This document shows, one piece after another, positions 14,232 to 21,192 of a DNA stretch of 22,481 bases; position 1 is the stretch's first letter, and each line of letters begins with the position of its first letter. Below the pieces are notes generated by a model. The model searched no databases, was not told the DNA's origin, and saw only the letters and a program-made list of their open reading frames with translations. This DNA comes from NIOZ-UU35 sp964344175 (GTDB taxonomy: Bacteria > Chloroflexota > Anaerolineae > Anaerolineales > UBA11858). Position numbers and translations under genes: made by a program. The DNA is taken from positions 1 through 22,481 of the forward strand of contig CAYFMI010000067.1 in NCBI GenBank assembly GCA_964344175.1. Reading direction: 5' to 3'.

Positions 14232-15770
14232 CTATTTATTCAGCAAATCCATCAACACTTCTACGGCCAAATCTAGCTGCGGGTCGCGGCCGTTTTGCAC
14301 ATCTTCAGCGCTGAGGATGACGATCTGATCGAGAGGCAGCCCAAAGGATTCAATGTCGAACCCGGCGTCGATGGCAGCCTGCGAGATGGTCGCCAGGGGG
14401 TAGTCGGGATCCAGGCCGACTTCGTGGATCAGACGCTCGTCCGGGGTAAGCCAGCGAGCAATCGTCACCCGCACAGCGCCCTGGTTGTTGCTCAGGGGAA
14501 CCCAGTTTTGCACCGATCCTTTGCCAAAAGTGGTGGTGCCGATCAGCGGGGCGCGGTTATGATCTTGAATGGCGCCGCTGACGATCTCGGAGGCCGAGGC
14601 AGAGCCTTCGTTGACCAATACAACCAGGGGGATCTCGGTTGCCAGCCCGTCCTCATAGGCTTCGTAGGTATCTTTGTCACCGTCGCCGTAGATTTCATGC
14701 ATGATGACGCCCTCGCCAATGAACTCAGAAGCAACCTCAATGGCGCTGATCAAATATCCACCGCCGTTGTTGCGCAAGTCAAATATCAGCCCGGTGGGGT
14801 TTTCCTTAAGAAGTTCTTCATAAGCATTGCGCAATTCGTCTCGGCTTTCGTCGCCGAAGGTTAGCAAGTGAATGTAGGCGATGTCGTTTTCTAGCATGCG
14901 ATATTCCACGCTGGGGATGGTGATGGTTGCGCGGGTGATTTCGACATCGAAGGGTTCGGTGACGCCTGCGCGGCGGATGGTCAAGACCACTTTTGAGTTG
15001 GCCGGGCCAAGCACCCGGCGGATGACCAAATTGCCGTCGATGCCGGTCATGTCGTCACCGTCTACGGCGATAATTTCATCGCCGGGCAGCAGTCCGGCCT
15101 CCTCGGCAGGTGAGCCGGCCATAGGGCTGACAATAGTGAGGTATTCGCGGTTGGGGTCCACCCAGGCGCCAATGCCTTCGTAAGTGCCATCCAGTGGGAT
15201 ATTGGCCTGCGTAAATTGATCGGGATCCATATAGGAGGTGTGTGGATCGCCCAGGGCGTCCAGCATGCCGCTGATGGCCCCTTGCATAAGGGCGCGGTCG
15301 TCGGGCTGGTGGGCATAGGTCCAGGCCTCCCAGAAGGGGGTGAAGAGTTCTTCCAACTCCGCGGGTGTGCCGGTCTGGTCGCCGCCCGGCCCGGTGAGGG
15401 CCTCGAAAGTCGTGTTCGGGGTGTTCTCGAAGGTCGCTAGCATCCCCTGGATGGCGCCGTTCATCAGAACTTCGTCGTCCAGGGGCTGATCGACGTACTG
15501 CTCGTGGATGATGCCCCAGGCCTCCCAGAAGGGGGCGAATAAGGCTTCGAGTTCCTCGGGCGCAACTTGAACAGGGAGAGACGATGCCAGCGTAGGATGG
15601 CCGGGCGGTAGTTCGGAGGCCTCCTCGGACTGAGCGGGGTTGCTGCTCTGCGGCTCGGTGGCGGAGAGTTGCGGCAAGAAGGGGGTGGCCAGTTGGCAGG
15701 CCAGCATTGAGAATGCCAAAGCGAACACGACCAGACTGATTCCAAGAATAAATTTACGAGTTTTTTTCAT
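14232..15770 (-). CDS. S41 carboxyl-terminal processing peptidase (CtpA-type) lipoprotein
   Basis: 512 residues from the ATG at 15770 (AGGAGA 9 bases upstream). The 30-residue longer reading runs into the repeat at 15805 and is not used. Residues 1-25 are a lipoprotein signal (FSMLAC, Cys25), so the enzyme is anchored outside the membrane. A PDZ domain (about 190-280; GIGAWVDPNREYLTIVSPMAGSPA) precedes the S41 core: Ser392 in NEGSASASE, Lys417 in TTFGKGSVQ and Gln421, the usual Ser/Lys/Gln set with a 25-residue Ser-Lys spacing. Such enzymes trim or degrade exported proteins from the C terminus. Oddity: residues about 71-122 and 136-180 are a tandem duplication (PEELEALFAPFWEAW and PAELEELFTPFWEAW). 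The gene stands alone, bracketed by two repeat copies. Confidence 0.9.
   Translation of the reverse strand: MKKTRKFILGISLVVFALAFSMLACQLATPFLPQLSATEPQSSNPAQSEEASELPPGHPTLASSLPVQVAPEELEALFAPFWEAWGIIHEQYVDQPLDDEVLMNGAIQGMLATFENTPNTTFEALTGPGGDQTGTPAELEELFTPFWEAWTYAHQPDDRALMQGAISGMLDALGDPHTSYMDPDQFTQANIPLDGTYEGIGAWVDPNREYLTIVSPMAGSPAEEAGLLPGDEIIAVDGDDMTGIDGNLVIRRVLGPANSKVVLTIRRAGVTEPFDVEITRATITIPSVEYRMLENDIAYIHLLTFGDESRDELRNAYEELLKENPTGLIFDLRNNGGGYLISAIEVASEFIGEGVIMHEIYGDGDKDTYEAYEDGLATEIPLVVLVNEGSASASEIVSGAIQDHNRAPLIGTTTFGKGSVQNWVPLSNNQGAVRVTIARWLTPDERLIHEVGLDPDYPLATISQAAIDAGFDIESFGLPLDQIVILSAEDVQNGRDPQLDLAVEVLMDLLNK
15231..15560 (-). repeat. Tandem N-terminal duplication within the S41 peptidase
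   Basis: Encodes residues about 71-122 and 136-180. Shared pattern: P-x-E-L-E-x-L-F-x-P-F-W-E-A-W, then LM(N/Q)GAI(Q/S)GML. The first copy carries a linker, TGPGGDQTG, before the second. The second copy ends in the family's usual GDPHTSYMDP, so the first is the extra one. Confidence 0.7.
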
Positions 15771-15779
15771 CGTTGTCGA

Positions 15780-15785
15780 TCTCCT
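15780..15785 (-). promoter_or_regulatory. Ribosome binding site deciding the S41 start
   Basis: AGGAGA on the minus strand, 9 bases before the ATG at 15770. It rules in the internal Met that begins the lipoprotein signal. Confidence 0.7.
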
Positions 15786-15804
15786 GACGGGTTTGATACC
15801 TATT

Positions 15805-15876
15805 GGACTTACGCACTTGCGAGGCGCCCACCACACCCCTATTTTCGGAATATCGGTCATCGAACTGCGTAAATCC
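15805..15876. repeat. MITE-like repeat, copy 2 (72 bases)
   Basis: The terminal inverted repeats are ggacttacgcacttgcga (15805-15822) and tcgaactgcgtaaatcc (15860-15876). The right one inverts to ggatttacgcagttcga, a close match. The inside shares cccctatttt-cgg with copy 1 but has only one arm of its long hairpin. ggacttacgca-type ends are common on small non-autonomous elements. It lies upstream of the S41 gene; no clear target duplication is seen. The rest of this gap (15877-15968) holds nothing I can identify. Confidence 0.65.
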
Positions 15877-15968
15877 TGACCTTTTCGTTGACAAGATTAC
15901 CATAGCAAGATTAGCGGAATATAAAAATGTGGTAAACGCGGTGTATGGGCAATATTTAGGGAGCCAGA

Positions 15969-16760
15969 TCACCATTGCTTCGTATAGGCCGCCCAAGATG
16001 CGGGGTCGCCGACTTGCTCGGTATAGGCCAATAGCGCTGCGCCATCCAGAGCATAGCGTGGATGGCACGATGTCGGGACAGCCCCACCCGGCGCGTGCAC
16101 AACGCCATGCACCAGCGGCGCGACCAGATCGGCCTGCGAGAGTTCGGGGACGATTTCTTCGGCGGTGATGAGAACGGTCTTGGCCGTCAGGGCTAATTCT
16201 TCGTCGATGCCCTTGTTCTGACCGATTTGGGCGTTTCCTTCCGGGTCGGCGCGCAAGGCATGAATGACGGCGATATCGGGCTGAATGGCGGGAAAGGCCA
16301 TCAGTTCTTCGCCGGAATACGGATCGTGGATGGAAAACACATCGGAACGCAGTTGGGGCAGGTCGGTGCCAATCCAGCCGCGCCCTGGCATGAAGCCGAT
16401 CCCGGCCATTTGGGCGCGCAACCCGAAGGCAATGCTGGCTTCGCTCTCTTCAAGAATTTCAATCTCGCCGCGGTTGGCATAGTAGGTGAACATGGGCGCC
16501 AGCCCGAAAATCTCCAGCCCGAAATAACAGGTGCGCGTCTGGCGGATCATCCCCGCGCCGACCAAAAGATCGCTTTCGAAACCGGCGGTGAAGGCCAGCA
16601 GAGTCAGGTCTTTGGGTTGACCGCTGTTCAAAAAGCGCTTGACCAGGGCTTTGGCGAAGGCCACCGGGCGGCGGTAGAGGGTCATGCCGCCTAAGGCGAG
16701 CATATCTCCGGCGTTGACTAGCCGGACAGCTTCGGTTATGGATAATTGTTTGTCGGGCAT
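15969..16760 (-). CDS. CoA-transferase family I, alpha subunit (GctA-like)
   Basis: 263 residues. Opening LSITEAVRLVNAGDMLALGGMTLYRRPVAF is the nucleotide/CoA-binding start of class I CoA-transferase alpha subunits. It continues with LTLLAFTAGFESDLLVGAGM, the conserved VIHALRADPEGNAQIG and AKTVLITAEEIVP, typical of glutaconate/acetate-type alpha chains. The partner beta subunit carries the catalytic glutamate and is normally adjacent; none is present here, since the next gene is S41 past a repeat. Either the beta subunit is elsewhere, or the downstream part was lost, or the protein acts alone. It starts 7 bases after the HAD stop, so it is co-transcribed with that gene. No clear ribosome site is visible. 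Confidence 0.85.
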   Translation of the reverse strand: MPDKQLSITEAVRLVNAGDMLALGGMTLYRRPVAFAKALVKRFLNSGQPKDLTLLAFTAGFESDLLVGAGMIRQTRTCYFGLEIFGLAPMFTYYANRGEIEILEESEASIAFGLRAQMAGIGFMPGRGWIGTDLPQLRSDVFSIHDPYSGEELMAFPAIQPDIAVIHALRADPEGNAQIGQNKGIDEELALTAKTVLITAEEIVPELSQADLVAPLVHGVVHAPGGAVPTSCHPRYALDGAALLAYTEQVGDPASWAAYTKQW

Positions 16761-16767
16761 GTTTTAT

Positions 16768-17415
16768 CTATGGCGTGCCCCACAACTCAGGCACTTGCTG
16801 GCGCAATTCGTGGATGGTGTTGATTTTGCGGTTGGCATTGGCGGCGTCGCCATTTTTGTTGACCAGGATGGAATAGATACCTAACTCATGCGCGGCAGCG
16901 ATGTTCGAGGGTGAATCATCCAAAAAAGCGCACGCGCCCGGTTCGGGCACACCGGCCAACGCCAGGGCGCGTTGGTAGGCTTCTGCCTGAGGTTTACAGT
17001 ACGGCGCCAAAGCCCAGACATCCACCATGCCCGCGAAGCAATCGGCAATGCCGAGGGTTTCCAATACCCGCTTGGCGTGGTCGCGGTCAGCGTTGGTAAA
17101 AATCCAGCGCGCCGCAGGGATGCTTGAAATCATCTCGCGCAACTGTGGATCACGCTGTAAATAATCACCGAGCGGCAAGTCGTGCACAAAATTGAGATAT
17201 TCGACCGGGTCGATTTCGCGGGTGGCTTGCAACCCTTTGAGGGTAGTGCCGTATTCCATGAAATAGCTGTGGCGCAGCCTGGAGATTTCGGCGAAGGGCA
17301 TGCCGAGAATTGCGTGCATGTAGAGATCAATGCGCCGACGGATGGCTGCCCACAGGCCGTTGGAATCGGGGTAGAGGGTTGAGTCGAGATCAAAGAAGAT
17401 GGTGTGAAATTTCAT
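16768..17415 (-). CDS. HAD-superfamily hydrolase, pyrimidine 5'-nucleotidase (SDT1/PHM8)-like
   Basis: 215 residues. Motif I is FFDLDSTLYP (nucleophile Asp9, acid/base Asp11), motif II Thr107 in IFTNADRDH, motif III Lys141 in CKPQAEAY, and motif IV FLDDSPSN (Asp166, Asp167). The alpha-helical cap (about 15-90) includes YFMEYGTTLKGLQ, a signature of the pyrimidine 5'-nucleotidase branch that dephosphorylates UMP/CMP or similar metabolites. The start at 17415 is 59 bases from the divergent mutL ATG. It is the first gene of a pair with the CoA-transferase subunit (7 bases between). DxDST rather than DxDGT is a minor variation. Substrate not determined. Confidence 0.85.
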   Translation of the reverse strand: MKFHTIFFDLDSTLYPDSNGLWAAIRRRIDLYMHAILGMPFAEISRLRHSYFMEYGTTLKGLQATREIDPVEYLNFVHDLPLGDYLQRDPQLREMISSIPAARWIFTNADRDHAKRVLETLGIADCFAGMVDVWALAPYCKPQAEAYQRALALAGVPEPGACAFLDDSPSNIAAAHELGIYSILVNKNGDAANANRKINTIHELRQQVPELWGTP

Positions 17416-17435
17416 CGAGCATCAATGATACCAGA

Positions 17436-17444
17436 TGCTATAAT
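17436..17444 (+). promoter_or_regulatory. Extended -10 promoter for mutL
   Basis: TGCTATAAT is a perfect TGn-TATAAT extended -10, which can work without a good -35. It lies about 31 bases before the ATG at 17475, giving a leader of about 24 bases including GGAG. It lies in the short divergent gap with the HAD gene. Confidence 0.55.
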
Positions 17445-17464
17445 GTCCGGTGGATTGGAATTCT

Positions 17465-17468
17465 GGAG
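17465..17468 (+). promoter_or_regulatory. Ribosome binding site deciding the mutL start
   Basis: GGAG, 6 bases upstream of the ATG at 17475. It selects the Met of MPIRILPDEV over an upstream in-frame ATG at 17310, which lies inside the divergent HAD gene. Confidence 0.7.
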
Positions 17469-17474
17469 TTGTCT

Positions 17475-19229
17475 ATGCCTATTCGCATTTTGCCTGATGA
17501 AGTCGCCTCCCAGATTGCTGCCGGAGAAGTTGTCGAACGGCCAGCTTCGGTTGTCAAAGAACTGCTTGAAAATGCCCTCGACGCAGGCGCCAGCTATATT
17601 GCCATTGAAGTCGAAGATGCCGGAAAGAAGTTGATCGAGGTTGCCGATGATGGGCAAGGAATCGCCCCCGATGAGCTGCCCCTTTCGGTCACCCGCCACG
17701 CTACCAGTAAACTCGCTGCCGCCGAGGATCTTTTTAGCATCGCGACCCTGGGTTTTCGCGGCGAAGCGCTGGCCTCTATTGGCTCGGTTGCGCGGTTTAG
17801 CATTACCTCGCGGCCTCGCCAGGCCGAATTGGGGATGCGTTTGAAGGTCGATGGCGGCATTGCCGGAGACGTAAAATCGGTCGGCGCACCCGCCGGGACC
17901 GTAGTGCGTGTAGAAGACCTTTTTTACAATGTCCCAGCCCGCCTGAAATTTCTCAAGAGTGACCGCACCGAACGCCGCCAGATCGATACGCTGGTCACAC
18001 GTTATGCGCTGGCCTATCCGCAGGTGCGCTTTCAGTTGCGCCAGGGCGGGCGCATGGCGTTGCAAACCAGTGGGAACGGCGACCGGCGCGAAGTGTTGGC
18101 CGTGCTCTACGGAGCCGATATTGCCCGCCAAATGATCGCGGTATTGGCCGAATATGACGCGCTGAAAATCGGCGGCTATATCAGCCCTACGGCGGTTACC
18201 CGTGCTAATCGTGCCGAAATATTATTCTTTGTCAATGGGCGTCCGGTGAGCGATATTGCGCTCACAACGGCATTGGTCAGGGCTTACCACACCCTGTTGA
18301 TGGTGGGGCGTTTCCCGCTGGCGACGATCTTCTTAGAAATGCCCCCAGACACTGTGGATGTTAATGTGCATCCCACGAAGGCTGAAGTGCGTTTCCGCGA
18401 GCAGGATGAGATCTTTCGCGGTGTAGGGCGCGCTGTCCGGAATGCTCTATTAGCGCATACACCGATTCCAGAGGTGGATCAACTCAGCGAGCGATTACGG
18501 TGGAGCAGCGGAGCGCGGCCCGGGGTTGGCGCGGCGCAAGCAGAGTTGGACCCCGCCTGGGGGATGGCGGCGGCATTGCAGACCACAGGGTTGGGCGATA
18601 GCGCCCATACGCAGGCTGAACTGCCCGAAGTGGATGTGCCCCTCCTGCGCCTGGTGGGGCAAGTTGCCGCGACCTATCTCGTGGCCGAAGGCCCAGACGG
18701 CTTGTACCTCATCGATCAGCACGCAGCCCATGAGCGGGTGCTGTTTGAGCGTTTTATGGCGCTGAAAAATAATCAGGCCGATGGGGAAATTCCTGCCCAG
18801 GCATTGTTAGAACCGGCCAGCGTAGAGTTGCCTTCAGCGCAGGCCGATCTGTTGGAAGAGCAATTGCCTGTGCTCACTCGTTTGGGATTTCAGGTTGAAC
18901 CCTTTGGGCGGGGTGCGTTTTTGGTGCGGGCAATCCCGGCGCTGCTTTCGGGCATGAACCCCGCTGCGGCGCTGCGTGTTCTGGTTGAAGATTTCGAAGA
19001 AGATGAAACCCCGCTCAAGGGTGAAATCGAAGCCCGGGTAGTCGCGCGGGTGTGTAAACGGGCGGCTGTCAAAGGCGGGCAGGCATTATCTCGCCAGGAG
19101 CAAGAAGCCTTGCTGCGCGATCTTGAAGCCAGCCAGTCGCCGCGCACCTGTCCGCATGGGCGCCCGACAATGATCCATCTCTCAGTCGATGTGTTGGAAC
19201 GTCAGTTTGGCCGCAAGGGGGCGCGCTAG
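17475..19229 (+). CDS. mutL: DNA mismatch repair protein MutL (endonuclease type)
   Basis: 584 residues from the ATG at 17475. The N-terminal GHKL ATPase has Glu29 and Asn33 in KELLENALDAGA, DDGQGI, TRHATSKL (73-80) and GFRGEAL (93-99); these bind ATP and gate the MutL dimer. The middle transducer domain ends near VNVHPTKAEVRF (297-307). A variable linker (about 330-385) leads to the C-terminal dimerisation domain. This has DQHAAHERVLFE (414-425), fitting DQHA-x2-E-x4-E of metal-dependent nicking MutL, and the companion CPHGRP at 559-564 (with RVCKRAAVKGGQALS at 525-539), so this is an endonuclease MutL as in mutH-lacking bacteria. Stop TAG overlaps the convergent histidine kinase stop in the tetramer CTAG. 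No mutS is in the window. Confidence 0.97.
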   Translation: MPIRILPDEVASQIAAGEVVERPASVVKELLENALDAGASYIAIEVEDAGKKLIEVADDGQGIAPDELPLSVTRHATSKLAAAEDLFSIATLGFRGEALASIGSVARFSITSRPRQAELGMRLKVDGGIAGDVKSVGAPAGTVVRVEDLFYNVPARLKFLKSDRTERRQIDTLVTRYALAYPQVRFQLRQGGRMALQTSGNGDRREVLAVLYGADIARQMIAVLAEYDALKIGGYISPTAVTRANRAEILFFVNGRPVSDIALTTALVRAYHTLLMVGRFPLATIFLEMPPDTVDVNVHPTKAEVRFREQDEIFRGVGRAVRNALLAHTPIPEVDQLSERLRWSSGARPGVGAAQAELDPAWGMAAALQTTGLGDSAHTQAELPEVDVPLLRLVGQVAATYLVAEGPDGLYLIDQHAAHERVLFERFMALKNNQADGEIPAQALLEPASVELPSAQADLLEEQLPVLTRLGFQVEPFGRGAFLVRAIPALLSGMNPAAALRVLVEDFEEDETPLKGEIEARVVARVCKRAAVKGGQALSRQEQEALLRDLEASQSPRTCPHGRPTMIHLSVDVLERQFGRKGAR

Positions 19230-20419
19230 GGAGATATTGGGACGGGAATAAATAGTGTGAAGGTCGTGCCCTGGTCAACCTGGCTTTCGACACCGATCTT
19301 TCCCCCGTGTCCCTCAATAATTCGTTTGACAATCGATAACCCCAGGCCGGTTCCCTGAGCATGCGTCTCTGAGCCAGGGACGCGGAAAAACTTCCCAAAT
19401 AGCTGCCCAATATACTTTTCAGGAATGCCGATCCCGCTATCTTGAATGATAATCTGCACACCATCAGCGAAGGCTTTGGCTGTTAGTTGAATGCTCCCTC
19501 CGGGCCGGTTGTATTTTACCGCGTTGCTCAACAGGTTCACCACAGCTTGCTTGAGCTTATCGCAGTCTCCCTCGATGGTGGGGAGATCGTCGGGGATATT
19601 GATATTGCATTGCAGGCCACTTTCGGCGGCTTGTTCATAGACGAGATGGGTGCATTCATGCAGCATCGATTTCAGATTGAATGCCGCGATATCGAACGAT
19701 GTGCGCCCTGATTCAAGCCGAGCAATATCGAGAAAACTGGTTGAAAGTTCTGAAAGCCGCTGCGTTTCGGTCTGGATGCTGTGTGATAACTGGGAGCGTT
19801 TTTCGGGCGTCACTTTGGGATGATTGAGCAAATGAGTGGCTGTGCGCAGCGAAGCCAGGGGGGTGCGCAACTCGTGGACAAATTCAGCAATGAGATCGAA
19901 TTGCTGAAACAGGCGCGAGTTTTCAATGGCGACTGCTGCATGAGAGCCGAGCGTCATTAGCGCCTCTTGATCTTCCTCGGTAAATTCTCCGGCGCGTTTG
20001 TTGATCGCCTCTAACACACCGCTGACTTTGTCTTTGGCGATCAAAGGTACCCCTAATAACGATTGAATGGAAAGATCGATTGCTTCAGAGATCTTGCCGA
20101 AATGGCGCTCATCTTGCGTGATGTCAGATATGATGATCGGGCTGCGGTTTTTGACGATCCAACCGGCGATGCTGTTTTCCGCAGGTACCTCGATGCCCCG
20201 CAAGCGCGGGTCGAAGTTGGTGGCTACCTGAAAGTAGAGTTGCTCTGAACGTTCATCATACAGCAATATTGAGGCCTCTTCAGCCCCGGAGAGCTCAGCC
20301 GCTGCTCGAACAATCCGCTTAAGCAAAATATCCAGATCCAGGGTGGAGGCCAGATCACGCGAGATGGCGATTAAGCGTTTATACTGTTCGAGTTGTTCGG
20401 GGGAATGCTGCTCAGTCAT
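19226..20419 (-). CDS. GAF-domain sensor histidine kinase, cytosolic
   Basis: 397 residues with no membrane segment. A GAF domain (about 25-168; ASILLYDERSEQLYF, IAGWIVKNRSP, SLLGVPLIAKDKVSGVLEAINK) senses an unknown small molecule or redox state. The HisKA dimerisation helix follows, with His182 in EFVHELRTPLASLRTA. The ATPase domain has NLLSNAVKYN (N box), DSGIGIP (G1), FGKFFRV (F box) and GTGLGLSIVKRI (G2). All catalytic boxes are intact, so it is probably active. The start overlaps the Sir2 stop by 8 bases (ATGACTGA), indicating translational coupling in the operon headed by the REC-CpaE-like gene, the likely phosphotransfer partner. It ends in the CTAG overlap with mutL. Confidence 0.93.
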   Translation of the reverse strand: MTEQHSPEQLEQYKRLIAISRDLASTLDLDILLKRIVRAAAELSGAEEASILLYDERSEQLYFQVATNFDPRLRGIEVPAENSIAGWIVKNRSPIIISDITQDERHFGKISEAIDLSIQSLLGVPLIAKDKVSGVLEAINKRAGEFTEEDQEALMTLGSHAAVAIENSRLFQQFDLIAEFVHELRTPLASLRTATHLLNHPKVTPEKRSQLSHSIQTETQRLSELSTSFLDIARLESGRTSFDIAAFNLKSMLHECTHLVYEQAAESGLQCNINIPDDLPTIEGDCDKLKQAVVNLLSNAVKYNRPGGSIQLTAKAFADGVQIIIQDSGIGIPEKYIGQLFGKFFRVPGSETHAQGTGLGLSIVKRIIEGHGGKIGVESQVDQGTTFTLFIPVPISP

Positions 20420-21182
20420 GGATGACTTCAGATGCCAGCGCCGGAATGATCTCGGCGATATCGCCTGTCAGCACAAGAGTTGCACTACCATCCAAATAGG
20501 TGCTGGATTGATTGATAATGATGATTTTGGCTTGATTTTCCAATGCCTGCATAGGGAGACCAGCGACCGGCATGACGACCAATGATGAACCGGCCACGAT
20601 CATCAAATCGCACGATTTCGTTGCCTGGCGGGCTGCAACCCAAATTTTCGCCGGGAGTTGTTCCTCGAAGAGGACCGCATCGGGTTTGAGAATGCGCTGG
20701 CATTCAGGGCAGCGCGGGATGATGCCCTCATCAATATAGGGGCCAATGAACAATTCCGTAGGAAATTGTTTATAACAGCCTACGCAGGTAAGTGAGTTGA
20801 GTGTGCCGTGTACTTCTAAGACATGGCTCGATCCGGCGCGTTGATGTAATCCATCAATATTTTGGGTGATAATCGTATCAACAAACCCCCCAATTTCTAA
20901 CTCTGCCAAAGCGATATGCGCCGGGTTGGGTTTGGCGTTTAGCATGTGGCTGGCCAAAGGACGCAGCCATTCAAAAAAACGCTCTGGATTTTGGTTGAAG
21001 GTGCTCAGGGATGCTACCTCCATCGGCAAAAAACGCGTCCAAAGCCCGCTTCCCGCGGAGCGAAAATCGGGGATCCCTGAGGGGGTTGAACTACCTGCCC
21101 CAGTAAGCACTACGGTGCGTTGTGACTCGCGTAGAAGATCAACAGCTTGTAAAAAAGCTGAGTGCTGAGGAGGAGTTGTCAT
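20412..21182 (-). CDS. Sir2-family NAD-dependent protein deacylase
   Basis: 256 residues, single-domain sirtuin that removes acetyl groups from protein lysines using NAD and yields nicotinamide and O-acetyl-ADP-ribose. It has GAGSSTPSGIPDFRS (28-42, NAD site), TQNIDGLHQRAG (107-117), the catalytic His125 in VLEVHG, zinc Cys133, Cys136, Cys158 and Cys161 (CVGC and CPEC), GSS (198-200) and late INQSS. The Tyr-x-x-Arg pair that marks desuccinylases such as E. coli CobB aligns with Leu73 and Leu76, so deacetylation is favoured over desuccinylation. It starts 10 bases after the REC-CpaE-like stop with no clear ribosome site and overlaps the kinase start, so all three are one transcript. A sirtuin between a response regulator and a kinase is unusual. 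Confidence 0.95.
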   Translation of the reverse strand: MTTPPQHSAFLQAVDLLRESQRTVVLTGAGSSTPSGIPDFRSAGSGLWTRFLPMEVASLSTFNQNPERFFEWLRPLASHMLNAKPNPAHIALAELEIGGFVDTIITQNIDGLHQRAGSSHVLEVHGTLNSLTCVGCYKQFPTELFIGPYIDEGIIPRCPECQRILKPDAVLFEEQLPAKIWVAARQATKSCDLMIVAGSSLVVMPVAGLPMQALENQAKIIIINQSSTYLDGSATLVLTGDIAEIIPALASEVIHD

Positions 21183-21192
21183 CTAGGGTGCG

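Noticed and set aside
15771..15860. 30-residue N-terminal extension of the S41 peptidase
   Set aside because: It runs into the MITE-like repeat at 15805-15876 and hides a good lipoprotein signal and AGGAGA site at the internal ATG.
15877..15968. Remnant gene or pseudogene between the repeat and the CoA-transferase
   Set aside because: Translations in either strand match nothing recognised and contain no motif; treated as plain intergenic sequence.
17310..17474. 55-residue N-terminal extension of MutL
   Set aside because: It lies inside the divergent HAD gene, carries no MutL-like residues, and the true start has GGAG and the family's usual MPIRILPDEV beginning.
17412..18131. 239-codon minus-strand frame
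   Set aside because: It is antisense to the conserved MutL ATPase region and is not a gene.
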